Of a stretch of DNA of 64,000 nt, positions 45,761 to 54,381 are shown in pieces. The first letter of the stretch is position 1. Every line of letters begins with the position of its first letter. The notes below the pieces were generated by a model that was not told where the DNA came from, made no database searches, and saw nothing but the letters and a program-made list of their open reading frames with translations. Origin of the DNA: Caproicibacterium amylolyticum (GTDB lineage: Bacteria; Bacillota; Clostridia; Oscillospirales; Acutalibacteraceae); the NCBI RefSeq assembly GCF_014467055.1, contig NZ_CP060696.1:2294001-2358000 (forward strand), read 5' to 3'. The translations under genes were made by a program, and so were the position numbers.

Positions 45761-45791
45761 CAACGCGGGGAAGCACTGCCTCTCCGCGTTG
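45761..45791 (-). terminator. Terminator of the suf operon
   Basis: Minus strand CAACGCGG pairs with CCGCGTTG, followed by GCTTTTG. It lies 43 bases after the sufU stop. Confidence 0.7.
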
Positions 45792-45833
45792 ACCGGTATG
45801 TTCATCTGCAATTTTTAAAATGAACAGGAAAGC

Positions 45834-46271
45834 TTAGTTTTTCTCCGCTTTTTTCGCGGCATCCTGCAGGGTGTGCCAGCCCAGCACCGCGCACTTTACG
45901 CGCGCGGGCATGTGGGAAATGTCCCGGAACGCCTGCGCATCCTCCAGTTCATCCAGCTGGTCTTCGTCTGTCACTTCGCCTTTAATCATGCCGAGGAACA
46001 AGTTGGAAAGATGCTCCGCCTCTTTCACGCTTTTTCCTTTAATTAAGTCAATCATAATGGAAGCGGAAGCCTGCGAAATGGCACAGCCGTCCCCCAAAAA
46101 CGCCGCATCCTCTATCATACCGTCCTTTACCCGCAGCTGCAGGGAAATCTCATCCCCGCAGGAGGGATTGACACCTTCGATCACCTGTGTCGGATTTTCT
46201 ACGGCATACTTGTGCTCTTTCGAGCGGCTGTTTTCTGTAATAATCTGTGTATAAATCTGTTCAAGCCCCAT
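45834..46271 (-). CDS. sufU: SufU-type sulfur acceptor/scaffold protein
   Basis: Accepts sulfur from SufS for Fe-S cluster assembly. 145 residues; zinc/sulfur ligands Cys38 (NPSCGDE), Cys63 (GDGCAIS) and Cys127 (RVKCAVLGW), with Asp40 next to the first. The insertion between residues 63 and 127 and the spacing are of the SufU type rather than IscU. Its start overlaps the sufS end by 11 bases, and it is last in the operon. Confidence 0.94.
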   Translation of the reverse strand: MGLEQIYTQIITENSRSKEHKYAVENPTQVIEGVNPSCGDEISLQLRVKDGMIEDAAFLGDGCAISQASASIMIDLIKGKSVKEAEHLSNLFLGMIKGEVTDEDQLDELEDAQAFRDISHMPARVKCAVLGWHTLQDAAKKAEKN

Positions 46272-47484
46272 AGCCTAACCATTTCCTCACTTTCAGTAAA
46301 CTCTCTGTCAGTGCGTCCACATCCTCGCGGGTGTTGTACACGGCAAAACTTGCTCGGCAGCAGGCAGTCAGCCCCATATGATGCAGCAGCGGCTGTGCAC
46401 AGTGGTGACCCGCACGCACGCAAACTGCATCTGCATCCAGAATACTCGCAACATCGTGCGGATGTGCTTCATCCACATTAAACGCAATGGCACCCGCGTG
46501 CTCTCCCTCTGGTGTGCCGTACAGCGTAAGATGCGGCAGCTTAGAAAGCTTCTCCCACGCATAGTTGTAAACATCCCGTTCGCGACGGGCGATCGTTTCA
46601 AAACCGACGCTGTTTATCCAGCGGATGGCGGCGGCAAGGCCGACCGCGCCGCCGGCGTTCTGCGTGCCGGCTTCAAATTTCTGCGGCAGCGGCGCCCAGG
46701 TGGCGTTCTGCTCCCGCACGGATTCAATCATATCTCCGCCGGTTAAGAATGGCGGCATTTCCTCCAGCAGTTCTTTTCTGCCCCACAGCACACCGATACC
46801 GAGTGGGGAATAGAGTTTATGGCCGGAAAATGCAAGGAAATCCACGCCCAGTTTCGTAACATCCAGCTTGATGTGCGGTGCACTCTGGGCGCAGTCCAGC
46901 ACACACACCGCACCAACCGCGTGCGCACGCGCGGCGATTTTCTCCACCGGCGAAACAAGCCCCAGCACATTGGAAACGTGCGTAAAGGCGACCAGCTTCA
47001 CGCCTTTTGTGATTTTCTTTTCGATTTCTTCATCAGAAAAAGTACCGTCCGGATTGGTATAAAAAATTACAAGCTCCGCTCCGGTCACACGACAAACCTG
47101 CTGCCACGGAATCAAGTTGCTGTGATGCTCCAGAATGGAAACAGCCACCTTGTCCCCTGCTTTCAGGTTGTGCAGTCCCCAACTGTACGCAATTAAATTG
47201 AGCGCTTCGGTTGCATTGCGGGTAAATATGATTTCTTCTTTTTTCTGCGCATTCAGAAATGCAGCCACTTCCGTACGGGAATCCTCATAAGCCGCAGTGG
47301 CACGTTCCGCCACCTGATAAACGCCGCGATGCGGGTTTGCGTTGTCATGTTCGTAAAAGTGCTGAACTGCGTCCAACACTGCCTGCGGCCGCTGCGTGGT
47401 GGCACCGCTGTCCAGGTAAACCAGCCGTTTGCCGTCCTGCTGCATTTGCAGCAAGGGAAACTGCTTTACAATTTCGTCAATCAA
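46261..47484 (-). CDS. sufS: Cysteine desulfurase SufS
   Basis: PLP enzyme that takes sulfur from cysteine and passes it to SufU. 407 residues from a TTG start behind AGGAGGATGCAGC; the longer frame to 47550 lacks such a site. The PLP lysine is in FSGHKLYSPLGIG and the persulfide cysteine in RAGHHCAQPLLH. The start overlaps the sufD end by eight bases. Gene order sufC-B-D-S-U is that of Bacillota. Confidence 0.95.
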   Translation of the reverse strand: MIDEIVKQFPLLQMQQDGKRLVYLDSGATTQRPQAVLDAVQHFYEHDNANPHRGVYQVAERATAAYEDSRTEVAAFLNAQKKEEIIFTRNATEALNLIAYSWGLHNLKAGDKVAVSILEHHSNLIPWQQVCRVTGAELVIFYTNPDGTFSDEEIEKKITKGVKLVAFTHVSNVLGLVSPVEKIAARAHAVGAVCVLDCAQSAPHIKLDVTKLGVDFLAFSGHKLYSPLGIGVLWGRKELLEEMPPFLTGGDMIESVREQNATWAPLPQKFEAGTQNAGGAVGLAAAIRWINSVGFETIARRERDVYNYAWEKLSKLPHLTLYGTPEGEHAGAIAFNVDEAHPHDVASILDADAVCVRAGHHCAQPLLHHMGLTACCRASFAVYNTREDVDALTESLLKVRKWLGYGA

Positions 47485-48514
47485 GCTGCATCCTCCTTCC
47501 CAAGTAGTCCTTAATTTCATTTTGCAGTGCTTCATCCGGCACCTGTGCAATCACCGGCGCAAACTGCGCTTCTATTATAAGCTGTTTTGCCTGCGCTTCG
47601 CTCAGGCCGCGGGACTGCAGGTAAAACAGCCGTTGTGCATTGATTTTGCCAATCGTTGCAGCGTGCTGTCCCTCAACATCTTCCTCACTGCAAAGGATAA
47701 GCGGTACGGTGCGGTTTCTGGCCTGCGGGCTGAACAGCAGGGTTTCCTCTGCTTCATGTCCGGTAGAACGGGACGCACCGCGGATAAAGTCAATCGTGCC
47801 ACGGTAGATTTTGTCACTCTCGCCCAGCAGCGCACCCGCCGCGTGCATTTCACTTTTTGTCTTCTTGCCGGTGTGGCGGGCAATGTAGTTCATGTCCAGT
47901 TTTCGCTTTTCGTCGCCAAAGTAAATGGTATCCGCGTTAAAGCGGCTCTGGCAGCCCTCCAGCAGTGCAAGGCAGCCGGTAAAAGCACGCGCACCGCCAA
48001 GCTCCGCCTGCACGACCTCCACATGGGCACCATCCGCAAGGAGCACACCCACATCATTGAAATGGCGGCTTTCGCCGCTCAAAAGCTGCACCTGCACCAG
48101 ACGCACCTGGGCACCTTTGTCCGCAATGATTTTCGTCAGGCCGCCGTGGAAGCAGGCGGTTTCGTCCCCCGCGGTGTAAGACTGCAGTACGGTTACCTTG
48201 CTGTCCGCTTTCGCGTGAATCAGCGTAACATCCACCACCGGTTTTTCTTCTGCGAACACATACCGCATGGAATCATTGTCCGTGTATTCGGTGTTTTCGT
48301 CTGCTTCTATCCAATGATAATCTGTGCAGTTCTGCACTGCAAAATCTGCTGCTTCATGCCCCATTCCAGTTTCCACAGCAGCAAAAGCCTGCGGAAGTGT
48401 CGGTGCGGCAGCGCTGCCCTGCGGCCGCTGTGCAAGGAAAAGGGAGCGGTTGACCCCCAGCTGGTTCCAGGTAAGCGCCGGCAGCGTATTTATATTTTTA
48501 AGCTGTTGTTCCAT
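47477..48514 (-). CDS. sufD: Fe-S cluster assembly protein SufD
   Basis: Partner of SufB in the SufBC2D scaffold. 345 residues, on the short side for SufD. The beta-helix core and the C-terminal family region are visible (SRSTGHEAEETLLFSPQARN, EEDVEGQHAATIGKINAQRL, FYLQSRGLSEAQAKQLIIEA). It has no membrane segment. A hairpin-rich repeat of about 200 bases separates it from sufB upstream, which is unusual inside this operon. Confidence 0.9.
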   Translation of the reverse strand: MEQQLKNINTLPALTWNQLGVNRSLFLAQRPQGSAAAPTLPQAFAAVETGMGHEAADFAVQNCTDYHWIEADENTEYTDNDSMRYVFAEEKPVVDVTLIHAKADSKVTVLQSYTAGDETACFHGGLTKIIADKGAQVRLVQVQLLSGESRHFNDVGVLLADGAHVEVVQAELGGARAFTGCLALLEGCQSRFNADTIYFGDEKRKLDMNYIARHTGKKTKSEMHAAGALLGESDKIYRGTIDFIRGASRSTGHEAEETLLFSPQARNRTVPLILCSEEDVEGQHAATIGKINAQRLFYLQSRGLSEAQAKQLIIEAQFAPVIAQVPDEALQNEIKDYLGRRMQLD

Positions 48515-48569
48515 TATTATCCTCCAACAATCACAATATTGTCAGCTTTCTTCCAAAGTAATACGCATA

Positions 48570-48770
48570 ATTGCAAACACAAGTTCAAGGCCCTGGGCTT
48601 GCAGCCCACCTCTTCCAAAGGCGGGAACCCTTTTGTCCGCTTCGCGGACATCTCCCCTGCTAGGGGAGTAACCTGCTACTTATGTTACTAGGGACGAGGT
48701 CGTGGCGGGCTTCGCCCCCACACCCCTAGCCGCTTTCTAAGGAAGCGACGGAAAGTAACTTTGTGACACT
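48570..48770. repeat. Intergenic hairpin-rich repeat between sufB and sufD
   Basis: GC-rich sequence made of consecutive small palindromes (GTCCGCTTCGCGGAC, CTCCCCTGCTAGGGGAG, GGCGGGCTTCGCCCCC-like). One end, read on the minus strand, is ACTTTCCGTCGCTTCCTTAGAAAG, which resembles the left end of the copies at 54.0 and 56.5 kb; the body differs. No open frame fits. It lies inside the operon and must be transcribed. Confidence 0.6.
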
Positions 48771-48791
48771 TCTTTTAGTACTGCTCTGCTT

Positions 48792-50201
48792 TTAAATGCT
48801 GCCGTCCATTTCCAGCTTAATCAGGTTATTCATTTCCACCGCGTATTCCAGCGGCAGTTCCTTGGCAATCGGCTCCGCAAAACCGCTGACAATCATCGCG
48901 CGGGCGTCCTCTTCGCTGATGCCGCGGCTCATGAGGTAGAATACTGCGTCATCGCTGATCCGCCCGATTTTTGCCTCATGGCCAACGTCGGATTCGTCGT
49001 TGCGGATGTCCATCGCCGGAATGGTATCGGAACGGGAAATGCTGTCCAGCATCAGGGACTCACAGGAAACGGAGGACTTGCTTCCCACCGCTTCTTTTTG
49101 GATGGTAACCGCACTGCGGTAGGTACACTCACCGCCGTCTTTGGAAATCGACTTGGTTACAATGTGAGAACTGGTATGCGGCGCGGCATGAACCACTTTG
49201 GCGCCGGTGTCCAACTGCTGCCCCTTGCCGGCAAAGGTAATGCCGGTGAACTCCATGCGCGCACCCTCCCCCTTCAAGATGCTCATGGGATACAGGTAGG
49301 AAGTGTGCGAGCCAAAGGAGCCGGAAACCCACTCAATCGCGCCGCCCTCTTTGACCAGCGCACGCTTGGTGTTGAGGTTATACATATTCTTTGACCAGTT
49401 TTCAATCGTGGAGTAGCGCAAACGTGCGCCCTCCTCCACAAACAATTCCACACAGCCCGCATGCAGGTTCGCCACGTTGTACTTCGGGGCGGAACAGCCC
49501 TCTATAAAATGCAGGTATGCGCCCTTGTCCACAATAATCAGTGTGTGCTCAAACTGCCCCGCGCCCGGCGCGTTCAGCCGGAAGTAGGACTGCAGAGGGA
49601 TCTCCACAGAAACGCCCTTCGGCACATATACAAAGGAACCGCCGGACCAAACTGCACCGTGCAGCGCCGCAAACTTGTGGTCGGTGGGCGGCACCAGCTT
49701 CATGAAATGTTCCCGCACCATATCGGCATATTCGCCCTTTAAGGCGCTTTCCATGTCGGTATAAACCACACCCTGTGCGGCAACCTCCTCACGCACATTG
49801 TGGTACACCACTTCGGAGTCATACTGTGCGCCCACGCCTGCCAGCGACTTGCGTTCCGCTTTTGGAATGCCCAGCCGCTCAAACGTATTTTTAATGTCGT
49901 CCGGCACTTCGCTCCACTTGCCGCGCATCGGGGTATCCGGGCGCACATAGGTAACAATATTGCGCATATCCAGCCCGTCAATGGGCGGACCCCACTCCGG
50001 CACAGAAAGCTTGTTGTAGGTTTCCAGTGACTTCAGGCGAAATTCCGTCATCCACGCGGGGTCGCCTTTTTCGCGGCTGACTTGCTCCACGATTTCCGGC
50101 GTTAAGCCTGCGTCCGCTTCGTAGGAAGCGTGTACTGCATCTTTAAAGTCGTACAGGCTGCGGTCAACATCCGCAATCTGCGTTTTTACCGCTTTGCTCA
50201 T
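48792..50201 (-). CDS. sufB: Fe-S cluster assembly protein SufB
   Basis: Core scaffold subunit on which the Fe-S cluster is built. 469 residues, normal length. Family regions include YVPKGVSVEIPLQSYFRLN, GQFEHTLIIVDKGAYLHFIE and GCSAPKYNVANLHAGCVELF, and the C-terminal VGHEAKIGRISDDAVFYLMS. Its start overlaps the sufC stop by four bases. Confidence 0.97.
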   Translation of the reverse strand: MSKAVKTQIADVDRSLYDFKDAVHASYEADAGLTPEIVEQVSREKGDPAWMTEFRLKSLETYNKLSVPEWGPPIDGLDMRNIVTYVRPDTPMRGKWSEVPDDIKNTFERLGIPKAERKSLAGVGAQYDSEVVYHNVREEVAAQGVVYTDMESALKGEYADMVREHFMKLVPPTDHKFAALHGAVWSGGSFVYVPKGVSVEIPLQSYFRLNAPGAGQFEHTLIIVDKGAYLHFIEGCSAPKYNVANLHAGCVELFVEEGARLRYSTIENWSKNMYNLNTKRALVKEGGAIEWVSGSFGSHTSYLYPMSILKGEGARMEFTGITFAGKGQQLDTGAKVVHAAPHTSSHIVTKSISKDGGECTYRSAVTIQKEAVGSKSSVSCESLMLDSISRSDTIPAMDIRNDESDVGHEAKIGRISDDAVFYLMSRGISEEDARAMIVSGFAEPIAKELPLEYAVEMNNLIKLEMDGSI

Positions 50202-50950
50202 TGGGCGGCACCTTCTTCCAAACGGCGGAAGCCCTCACGGGAGATTTCATCAATCAGTTCCGGCCCGCCGGTGTGAATAATCTTTCCGTCCGCCAGCACA
50301 TGAACGTAGTCCACTTTGAGTCCCTCTAAGATTTTCGCATTGTGTGTAATAATCAGCAGGGCGTTGTTTTCGTTTTTGTAGCGGCGGATGCCCTCGGAAA
50401 CAATGCGGACCGCGTCCACATCCAAGCCGGAGTCGGTTTCATCCAGGATGGCAAGCTTCGGCTGCAGAATCAGCATCTGCAAAATTTCCGCTTTCTTTTT
50501 TTCGCCGCCGGAAAAGCCGACATTCAGGTAACGGTGGGCATATTCCTCATCCATGCTGAGGGCTTCCATCGTCTTTTTCAGCTCTTTCTGAAACGCAAAC
50601 ACCTTGAGCGGCTTGCCGGTAACGGCCGCTTTGCTGACACGCAGGAAATCTTCCAGCGTAACGCCGGGAACCTCTTCCGGGCTTTGAAAAGACATGAACA
50701 GGCCACGGCGAGCGCGGGCATCCGTCTTTTCCGCAGTAATATCCGCACCGTCAAAGGTAATGGTGCCAGCGTCCAGTTTATATTCCGGGTTGCCGAGGAT
50801 CACGTTGCCAAGGGTAGATTTTCCGGCACCGTTTGGCCCCATAATCACATGTGTTTCACCGGGTGCAACGGACAGGTCAAGTCCGCTGAGGATTTCCTTT
50901 CCATCCACGCTTGCGTGTACTCCGCTGACTTCCAGTAAATTTTTTGTCAT
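50198..50950 (-). CDS. sufC: Fe-S assembly ATPase SufC
   Basis: ABC-type ATPase of the SufBC2D complex, cytoplasmic. 250 residues. Walker A MGPNGAGKST, ABC signature FSGGEKKKAEILQML, Walker B LAILDETDSGLDVDAV. The ATG at 50950 is used because the in-frame GTG at 50962 lies within the ribosome site GAGGAG. First gene of the operon, with a promoter and a palindrome upstream. Confidence 0.96.
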   Translation of the reverse strand: MTKNLLEVSGVHASVDGKEILSGLDLSVAPGETHVIMGPNGAGKSTLGNVILGNPEYKLDAGTITFDGADITAEKTDARARRGLFMSFQSPEEVPGVTLEDFLRVSKAAVTGKPLKVFAFQKELKKTMEALSMDEEYAHRYLNVGFSGGEKKKAEILQMLILQPKLAILDETDSGLDVDAVRIVSEGIRRYKNENNALLIITHNAKILEGLKVDYVHVLADGKIIHTGGPELIDEISREGFRRLEEGAAQ

Positions 50951-50994
50951 TTCTCTGAACACTCCTCACTGCAATATATCAGTAAATTAATATG

Positions 50995-51043
50995 TACTAA
51001 ATTAGTATATTTATTATTGTATCCTCTTTCTGCAAAAAATCAA
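50995..51043 (-). promoter_or_regulatory. suf promoter with palindromic operator
   Basis: Minus strand TTGATT (51038-51043), 16 bases, TACAAT (51016-51021). The perfect palindrome TACTAAATTAGTA (50995-51007) covers the predicted transcription start. It is placed as a repressor site; Rrf2/IscR-type proteins are the usual suf regulators, but none is encoded here. The rest of the 50951-51348 gap holds a short repeat copy and a terminator. Confidence 0.55.
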
Positions 51044-51177
51044 GGTCTTTTCTTAGCATTTCACAAATTTTTTATACTTTTAGAAGCCTGCGTAAAAAGT
51101 ATGAAGAATTCACCACACTTTTAGTAAAGTTTACGCTTCTTTTATTGGTTTTCATTGGGTTTCGTTGGTTTGTATTT

Positions 51178-51276
51178 GCCCTTACAGTAAAAGTTCCGCC
51201 CGCCCTTTTAAGGGCGGTAGGCTTCGCCCCGCACTCTTAGCTGCTTTCTAAAAAAGCGATGGAAAGCGATTACAAG
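51178..51276 (-). repeat. Short copy of the intergenic repeat family
   Basis: Read on the minus strand it starts CGCTTTCCATCGCTTTTTTA and ends GGGCGGGCGGAACTTTTACT. These are the same two ends as the 340-base copies at 54.0 and 56.5 kb, with the interior reduced to about 50 bases. Opposite orientation to those copies. Confidence 0.65.
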
Positions 51277-51289
51277 GGTAAGAACACAG

Positions 51290-51324
51290 AAAAACAGAGC
51301 CGCTGCATAGTTACAGCGGCTCTG
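51290..51324 (-). terminator. Terminator after the GH43 gene
   Basis: Minus strand CAGAGCCGCTG pairs with CAGCGGCTCTG, followed by TTTTT. Confidence 0.88.
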
Positions 51325-51348
51325 CCGATTATTCCAGAATCCTAATTT

Positions 51349-52947
51349 TTACTTTTCTGCATTCTCTACATAAGAAAATGCATCAAAATCTGCCGGTGTA
51401 CCACCGTACATGGAATCCTGGCAGCACAGTCCTACAAAAGCACCGGTAAATTCAAAGTCAGAACCAAATGCAAAGTCATCCGAAAGCGTACTTGCATCGT
51501 ATACCGGCCCAACCGGTGTCCATTCTGCCGTCCCCGGCAGGCGGCAGCTAAACTGCAGGGAACGCGGCCCTGCCTGCACACGCAGACCGATTCTGCCGTT
51601 CTGTGTGAACAGCAGGTTCTCCTTCTGCGGCACAGAACCGGAACAGTCGCCGTTCACATTCGCCAGAACACCCACGCAGTATGCCTCGTGATCCTCGTCC
51701 CAGCTGACCCGAAGGTAATAGGAATTGCGTGTGTTGTAGTAGCAGATGAGTCCGGCCATCTGCAGAATCGAAGTCGGCTGAAACTCCATTTCTGTTTCCG
51801 CCGTATAGCAGAAATTCTGCACGCGGCGCGCAACCAGGCTCTGTTCGTAAGTGGACTGCGGCGATTCCCGTCCAAACAAACGCAGCCAACCCGGCCGCGC
51901 CGTGAGCGAAAGCAGGCGCTCACTTGCCGGGATGCGCAGGGTGTTCCACTCCGGATTCAGCACCGGCTCATCAAAGGTGTCATGCTGCACGGTAAGCATC
52001 GGCGTTTCCGTCTGCACACCGGGGACCGGCACATCCATTTGCGGGTGATTGCCGCCGCTGGAAAGGTACAGCCAGTCGTCGTCGTGCCACTCCACTGCCT
52101 GAATCGCGGTTTCGCGCCCCATGATGCACCGGTCGGTTTCGGGTGCGGGCCGGCCGCACAGGTGCGCCAGATACCACCGCCCGTCCGGCGTATCCGTCAG
52201 GCTGCCGTGACCGGCTTTCTGCAAGCACTCCGTCAGTTCCGTACCGTGGGAAGTCAATACCGGATTTTGCGGATGCACCTCATAGGGGCCAAAAAGATTC
52301 CTGCTGCGTGCCAGTGTAACCGCATGATTGTAGCCCGTGCCGCCCTCTGCCGTCATGAGGTAGTACCAGCCGTCACGGCGGTAGAGGTGCGGCGCTTCCG
52401 TCAGCCCAATGTTGGTACCGCGGAAGATATTGCGGCAGGGGCCAACCAGCTTCTTTTCGGTTTCAGAGTATTCCTGCAGCAGGATGCCGCTGAAAGGGTT
52501 TTCGCCCTCGCGCACGCCCCAGCGCATGTTTACCAGCCACTTGCGGCCATCCTCGTCATGAAAAAGCGAGGGGTCAAAGCCGCTGTGGTTCAACTCGATT
52601 GGTTCGCTCCACGGGCCGGTTACTGCCGGTGCTGTAACCAGATAATTTGTGACATCCATTGCCCGGCAGCGGTTGCGTACATTTGTAAAAATCAAATAGA
52701 ACAGTCCATCGCTGTAGGAAAGGCATGGCGCCCACACGCCGGTGGAATCCGGCGTACCCAGCATGGAAAGCTGGCTTTCGCGTGTCAGCGCATAAGCTGC
52801 GTGTTCCCAGCAGACAAGGTCTTTTGACTGATATATGCGCACACCGGGGAACCACTGAAATGTGGAAACCGCCATGTAGTACACATCCCCCACCCGGCAG
52901 ATGGACGGGTCCGGATTAAAGCCGCGCAAAACAGGATTGTGAATCAT
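51349..52947 (-). CDS. Beta-xylosidase, glycoside hydrolase family 43 (GH43_11 type)
   Basis: Releases xylose from xylo-oligosaccharides in the cytoplasm. 532 residues: a five-bladed propeller (about 1-315) plus a C-terminal beta-sandwich that shapes the active site. Catalytic residues are Asp13 (FNPDPS), Asp125 (SGFDPSLF) and Glu184 (LTEAPHLY), close in number to those of the Geobacillus XynB3 enzyme. No signal peptide. It follows the dehydrogenase gene by 11 bases in the xylan operon. Alpha-arabinofuranosidase side activity is possible. Confidence 0.92.
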   Translation of the reverse strand: MIHNPVLRGFNPDPSICRVGDVYYMAVSTFQWFPGVRIYQSKDLVCWEHAAYALTRESQLSMLGTPDSTGVWAPCLSYSDGLFYLIFTNVRNRCRAMDVTNYLVTAPAVTGPWSEPIELNHSGFDPSLFHDEDGRKWLVNMRWGVREGENPFSGILLQEYSETEKKLVGPCRNIFRGTNIGLTEAPHLYRRDGWYYLMTAEGGTGYNHAVTLARSRNLFGPYEVHPQNPVLTSHGTELTECLQKAGHGSLTDTPDGRWYLAHLCGRPAPETDRCIMGRETAIQAVEWHDDDWLYLSSGGNHPQMDVPVPGVQTETPMLTVQHDTFDEPVLNPEWNTLRIPASERLLSLTARPGWLRLFGRESPQSTYEQSLVARRVQNFCYTAETEMEFQPTSILQMAGLICYYNTRNSYYLRVSWDEDHEAYCVGVLANVNGDCSGSVPQKENLLFTQNGRIGLRVQAGPRSLQFSCRLPGTAEWTPVGPVYDASTLSDDFAFGSDFEFTGAFVGLCCQDSMYGGTPADFDAFSYVENAEK

Positions 52948-52958
52948 TAGCTGCCTCC

Positions 52959-54005
52959 TTATTTTGTGAAATCCAGTACGATCTTCGTAACATCGGCTTT
53001 GTTATCGATGTTGTACTGCATTGCTTTCTGTACCTCATCAAAGGAGAAGGTATCGGAAACAATCTTTTCAATCGGAATGTCGCCGGAAGCAACCGCGTTG
53101 ATTGCCGTCGGGTAAAGGTTGCAGTAGCGGAACACACTCTTAATGGTCGCTTCTTTGTCCATAATGTTACCGAAATTATAGTTAAACTCCGGCTTCGGCG
53201 TCATGCCGACCAGCGTAATCGTACCGCCGCGTTTTACCAGATAGGAGGTCATCATAGAAGTAACCGGGCTGCCTGCTGTTTCAAAAACAAGGTCGGCACC
53301 CGCACCGTCTGTCAAATCCATAACCGCCTTGACTGCGTCTGTTTCTCCGCTGTTTACAACGGCAGCCGCGCCCAGTTCCTTTGCCTTTTCCAAGCGCTTC
53401 GGCAGCAAATCAACAACAATTACCTTTTTTACACCCATGCTGCGCAGTGCCATCATGGTAACCAGCCCAATGCAGCCTGCACCAAGTACAACAGCGCTCT
53501 GACCGACTGCCGCACCGGACTGCTTTGCGGCATGGAAGCCAACGGAAAGCGGCTCAATCAGCGCACCGGCCATCGTGCTCATATTGTCCGGCAGCTTAAA
53601 GGAAAGTGCTTCCGGATGGACAACGTATTCCTGAAAAGCGCCGTCATACGGTGGTGTTGCCATAAAGCGGACATCTGGGCAGAGGTTGTACCGGCCGGAA
53701 AGGCAGAATTCGCACTTGCCGCAGGGAACGCCCGGTTCCAGCGCCACATGGTCACCGACCTTCAGTTTTTTTACATCGGAACCAACTGCGGTAATCGTAC
53801 CGCCGCACTCGTGACCCAGTACGATTGGCTTTTCCACTACGAAATTGCCGACGCGGCCAAACTCAAAGTAGTGAACATCCGAACCGCAGACACCGACATA
53901 TTCCACCTTCACCTGTACTTCGTCGGCTTTTGGCTGCGGCTTTTCACGCTGCTGCATCTCAATTTTCTTAACTTCTGTCATAACGGCTGCTTTCATCATT
54001 TCCAT
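52959..54005 (-). CDS. Zinc-dependent polyol dehydrogenase (sorbitol/xylitol type)
   Basis: NAD-dependent medium-chain dehydrogenase of 348 residues. Catalytic zinc ligands are Cys40 (GVCGSDVHYF), His65 and Glu66 (LGHECGG). The four structural cysteines are in GVPCGKCEFCLSGRYNLC. The NAD site is VVLGAGCIGLVTMMA, with an acidic residue at the end of the next strand (VIVVDLLPKR) favouring NAD over NADP. Similarity suits L-iditol/xylitol dehydrogenase. Its place between xylosidase genes suggests xylitol or xylulose metabolism; the substrate is not proven. AGGAGG precedes the ATG. Confidence 0.85.
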   Translation of the reverse strand: MEMMKAAVMTEVKKIEMQQREKPQPKADEVQVKVEYVGVCGSDVHYFEFGRVGNFVVEKPIVLGHECGGTITAVGSDVKKLKVGDHVALEPGVPCGKCEFCLSGRYNLCPDVRFMATPPYDGAFQEYVVHPEALSFKLPDNMSTMAGALIEPLSVGFHAAKQSGAAVGQSAVVLGAGCIGLVTMMALRSMGVKKVIVVDLLPKRLEKAKELGAAAVVNSGETDAVKAVMDLTDGAGADLVFETAGSPVTSMMTSYLVKRGGTITLVGMTPKPEFNYNFGNIMDKEATIKSVFRYCNLYPTAINAVASGDIPIEKIVSDTFSFDEVQKAMQYNIDNKADVTKIVLDFTK

Positions 54006-54049
54006 GTTCCGTTGACCTCCTGTTTATTAATGTTTTTTGCGCTGTGCCC

Positions 54050-54380
54050 ATACTTTGCTTTCCGTCGCTTTCTGAGAAAGCGACCGCCCTCGTGGGGCAC
54101 GCAGCCCCACAGTCTTAATCTCTTGACCTTTGCCCCCTTAGCAGCATAAGAAGCGCTCGCGGGTTTGGGAGCCTGCAAGTCAGGCTCCCAAGGTCTTGTC
54201 CTTACCCTGAACCGTCAAATTTTCAGCGCTGCCTCCGTGCGGCGTGGCTTCGCCGCCGCAGATTGGCACTGCTGCATATTCCTTATTTCATAATAAAGGG
54301 CTTTACAGGCAAGACCTTGGGGCTTTGCCCCAAACCCTACAGCCTTGTGAACAAGGCTGGCGAAAACTTTACTGTACGGC
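54050..54380 (+). repeat. Intergenic hairpin-rich repeat, full copy 1
   Basis: About 330 bases filling the gap between the dehydrogenase and GH3 genes. It starts GCTTTCCGTCGCTTTCT and ends near AAAACTTTACTGTACGG. It shares with copy 2 a 47-base identical block (54149-54195) containing the stem TTGGGAGCCTG/CAGGCTCCCAA and a 25-base identical block (54239-54263) with GGCGTGGCTTCGCCGCC. Further hairpins lie between. No coding potential is seen. Confidence 0.8.
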
Positions 54381-54381
54381 C

